Shown here: positions 61,346 to 64,000 of the stretch, in pieces | How the letters are laid out: every line of letters starts with the position of its first letter | Numbering within the stretch: position 1 is the first letter of the stretch | Notes under the pieces: model-generated | Told to the model about the DNA's origin: nothing | The model's input: the letters and a program-made list of their open reading frames with translations, nothing else | Databases searched by the model: none | NCBI GenBank assembly: GCA_008711295.1 | Contig: VUYV01000010.1 | Span: forward strand, 8,328,938-8,392,937 | Length of the DNA stretch: 64,000 nt | Direction of reading: 5' to 3' | DNA from: Anarhynchus alexandrinus | Taxonomy: Eukaryota; Chordata; Aves; Charadriiformes; Charadriidae | Made by a program: the position numbers and the translations under genes

Positions 61346-64000
61346 TTCAGTACATGAGCAAGTGAGACATGATCTGGTGGCGGAGGCTGGTTAAACAGAT
61401 GTGCTGATTTTGGGGATGACTTTTTTTAGTGAGTAGGCTGAAATTGCTCCTAAAGCTACAAGAGCTTTTGAGTTTGCAGACCAGCGCATGGAGAAATGGA
61501 GAGATTATAAGTCAGCCTGGCTGAGGTGAAGCTATAGAAAGCAACATGGACTTGGGAAACCCAGAAATCTGGGTTAAAACAACAGGAAATAATCCATGTG
61601 CACAACAGCGCTGGCATTCAAAGTTAAGGTAGAGTGTTGCTGCCAGTTTTTGACTCACCAGAAAGGACTTCAACATTGCACGCAGTCATCTACTACCAGA
61701 ATAGTGAAGACAACGACTTTCGACAGCAGCCAATTGAATTCTTAACTATATGAGGGGTTTCTAAAAAGGTGGTGCCAAGTCCCAGTGCCTCCATTCATAA
61801 TGTCAATGCCACAAGTACAGTAACTTTGTGTGCGTGATTCAGGTCACCTCCACAATCTGCAGACATGCAAAGAATAGCCGTGTCTCTGTAAGCAAATACT
61901 GCACAAGTGGTAGTGACCACTTTGCTGTAGCTGTAACTGCACAAGTGTTACTAGCACACTTCCAATACCAGCAAAAACATCCTGGAACCTGGAGAATGAG
62001 TATTTAAGGCAACTCTTTAAAGCGTTATCGCGTGTCTGCCTAGCTGTCTCTCAACAGCCGTTTCTTCATTACGCAGGGTAATAGAGGGTAGGGGACAGTG
62101 GAAAACCCAGATGAGGGCTCTCCTTTTGTGGGGCAGAGCTCCTAGGGCAGAATAACACCGAGAAACCATTTCTCCTGGTGCGTGAAATGGTACTGCTGAG
62201 TTCATAAACCACTGCATCTGAGCTAACATCAGCCCTGCTGAGACCCCAAACCAGCCTGGACAGGGCAGCTGGGGTGCTTGTTCCTCCTGCCAGGCTGATC
62301 CAGACCAGAGGAGCCCCCTGTGGACAGCAGAGAACTTCCTGTCTCTCGGTGGTGAGCTGCTCATAGAGGCACAAGGTCTATGCCAAATTGCTTTCTTCCA
62401 AAATGAAGCCCAGTCTTTATTATTTGTATAAAATACAACCCTGGAATCAGCATATCCCTCAACATTCCCTGTTTAATATATTTTAAATAACACCGCTGAT
62501 ATAAGGCACTTTTGGAATAACATTAACATCTGGGCTGACCCCGCCTCCTGACCAAGTTTCAGCCTGATGTTAATTAAAACAGGCAAGTTATAAACCCCAG
62601 GAAATGGCAGCTGACCCTTGACTATGAATGTAATGCTGTAATAATATGCAGTAAAAAAGAGGCATAGTCAAACTGCTGCCCAGTTCGTTCCTAGAACGAT
62701 GCTCTTTCTTTCTCACCACTGTGCTCTCTCGCTCCGAGAAGTGAGACCATTACCTCACCGGCACCTTTTATGGGCTGCTCTCCATTTTCGGGGTGGTAGG
62801 TGGCAGGGAGGCAGCCCGCGCGCTCTGAGTCACCCGCAAGAAAATTATCCTGGCGTGACAGGAGAAGCTGCCTCTCGGAAATCTGAAAACAGTTTCCTGA
62901 CCACATGTGGTCGCTGAGGATCCCGTGATGCTCTTTGTCAGGACAGAGTTAGCCAGAGCAGCCCTAATGTCTGGAAAAACATGGAGGATTGTTTTTTTCT
63001 TTCTGCTCCATGTTCCCAACTAGACATGAATGGGGAGGGTGGAAGAGGATGGTCCCAGGAAAGATGGACATAAAGCCCACAGCTGAGGGCAGAGTGGAGG
63101 TTTGCTACGTGCCACCTCCAGAGATGCCATCTCGGCTCTGCGCCAGAGCAGTGAAAGGCTGCAGCTTTTACTTGCGTGTGTCCATCACTGTAACTGGCCT
63201 TTCTTTGGTGGTCCATAAGTGAAGGGGTGTAGGTGGTTACGGTGGTGAGCCAGCTAACAGCTGAGAGCCAGAGTGGTGAGATGGGGTCAGGGTAGAACTG
63301 GAGAAACCCCTCAGACACAACGCCACATCTCTCACTGACTAAATATTAGATGCGATTTGGAAGTAATTAAAGGAACATTTTTGTTGTTGTTGTAAAATGC
63401 AGTACTGTTGAAATTGGAGTGCTTCCTCTCAAGATGTTGCTTTTTGTCAAGCTATGAATAAAAAAAAAAACCCAAACAAATTTCCACTCCCAAAACAAAA
63501 CAAGCAAAACCCTGAATCCAAAGGGCTCATTGCCCTGCAAACCCTTCTGAATAGACCCTACAGGTTTCAGTTCCCGTGGCACACCGGAATCCAGCCCAGC
63601 AGTGTTCACAGGGTCCCAGCGAATATGTCCCGTTGTTTGTAAACAAATTAAACTAGTTTTTGAGCAGATACATTTTATCTTCTCTGTGAGCTGAAGGAAC
63701 CAGGATATGAGCCTACGGAAGGCTGGGTTGTAATGGATACACCCTGCCCCTTCTCTCTTTGAGGCATGGGAAAGGTCAACTTTTGTCCTCTAAAATGTGT
63801 CACTGCTATAAATATGACTGCATAATTTATTGCAAATTGTTTAGCAAATTTATTGCAAACTATTAATAAACCTCCTTGAAACAGCACAATGAGCGCGTGC
63901 AATAAACAAGGAAAATATTTGCTTGATTCAAACCACATTGGATGATGTTAAATTAATGTTGAATAGATACATTTCGAAGGCCTGGAGGGATGAGTGCAGC
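61346..64000. other. Noncoding sequence to the window end
   Basis: No supported gene or young repeat. Frames at 62017-62374 and 62938-63318 on the minus strand are of chance type. A mild GC rise at about 62690-63130 holds a few CpGs ('ctcgctccgagaa', 'gcccgcgcgctctg'), too few for an island. 63455-63510 is A-rich, and 63780-63900 is AT-rich with repeated 'tttattgcaaa' strings. Confidence 0.65.

Overview
The window reads as avian nuclear DNA. The only clearly recognisable transposable elements are two chicken-repeat-1 (CR1) LINE fragments. One ends in CR1's typical 8-bp 3' microsatellite and both carry pieces of CR1 ORF2. The rest is AT-rich, CpG-poor sequence with a few MIR-like tRNA-SINE remnants and several very old amniote-type repeat scraps. 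There is no bacterial gene organisation: no operons, no ribosome-binding sites, and no long open frame outside the CR1 copy. The species cannot be named from the sequence alone.

Layout. 1-6317 is unique noncoding sequence. 6318-6685 is a minus-strand CR1 fragment in which part of ORF2 is joined to the CR1 3' end across a single N (6457), probably an assembly gap or a collapsed repeat. 6686-16490 is noncoding. 16495-16819 is a true CpG island of about 320 bp that runs straight into a second single-N gap (16820), so its 3' part is probably missing from the assembly. It is followed by conserved-looking noncoding DNA and a polypurine tract of about 210 bp (17310-17520). 17521-44600 is a long noncoding stretch with MIR remnants, ancient repeats, paired palindromes, a Z-DNA-type tract and a few conserved-looking blocks. 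44629-46132 is a plus-strand, 5'-truncated CR1 carrying a broken reverse transcriptase. 46133-64000 is again noncoding, with scattered ancient repeats, microsatellites and one well-preserved MIR-like copy (61175-61345).

I found no host protein-coding exon I would defend, no structural RNA gene, no CRISPR array and no virus-like locus. The most economical reading is a gene desert or large intron with one CpG-island promoter or first exon cut by an assembly gap near 16.8 kb. The CpG island, the sequence around it and the cluster of unusual DNA structures are the best places to look further. I saw no previously undescribed multi-gene system.
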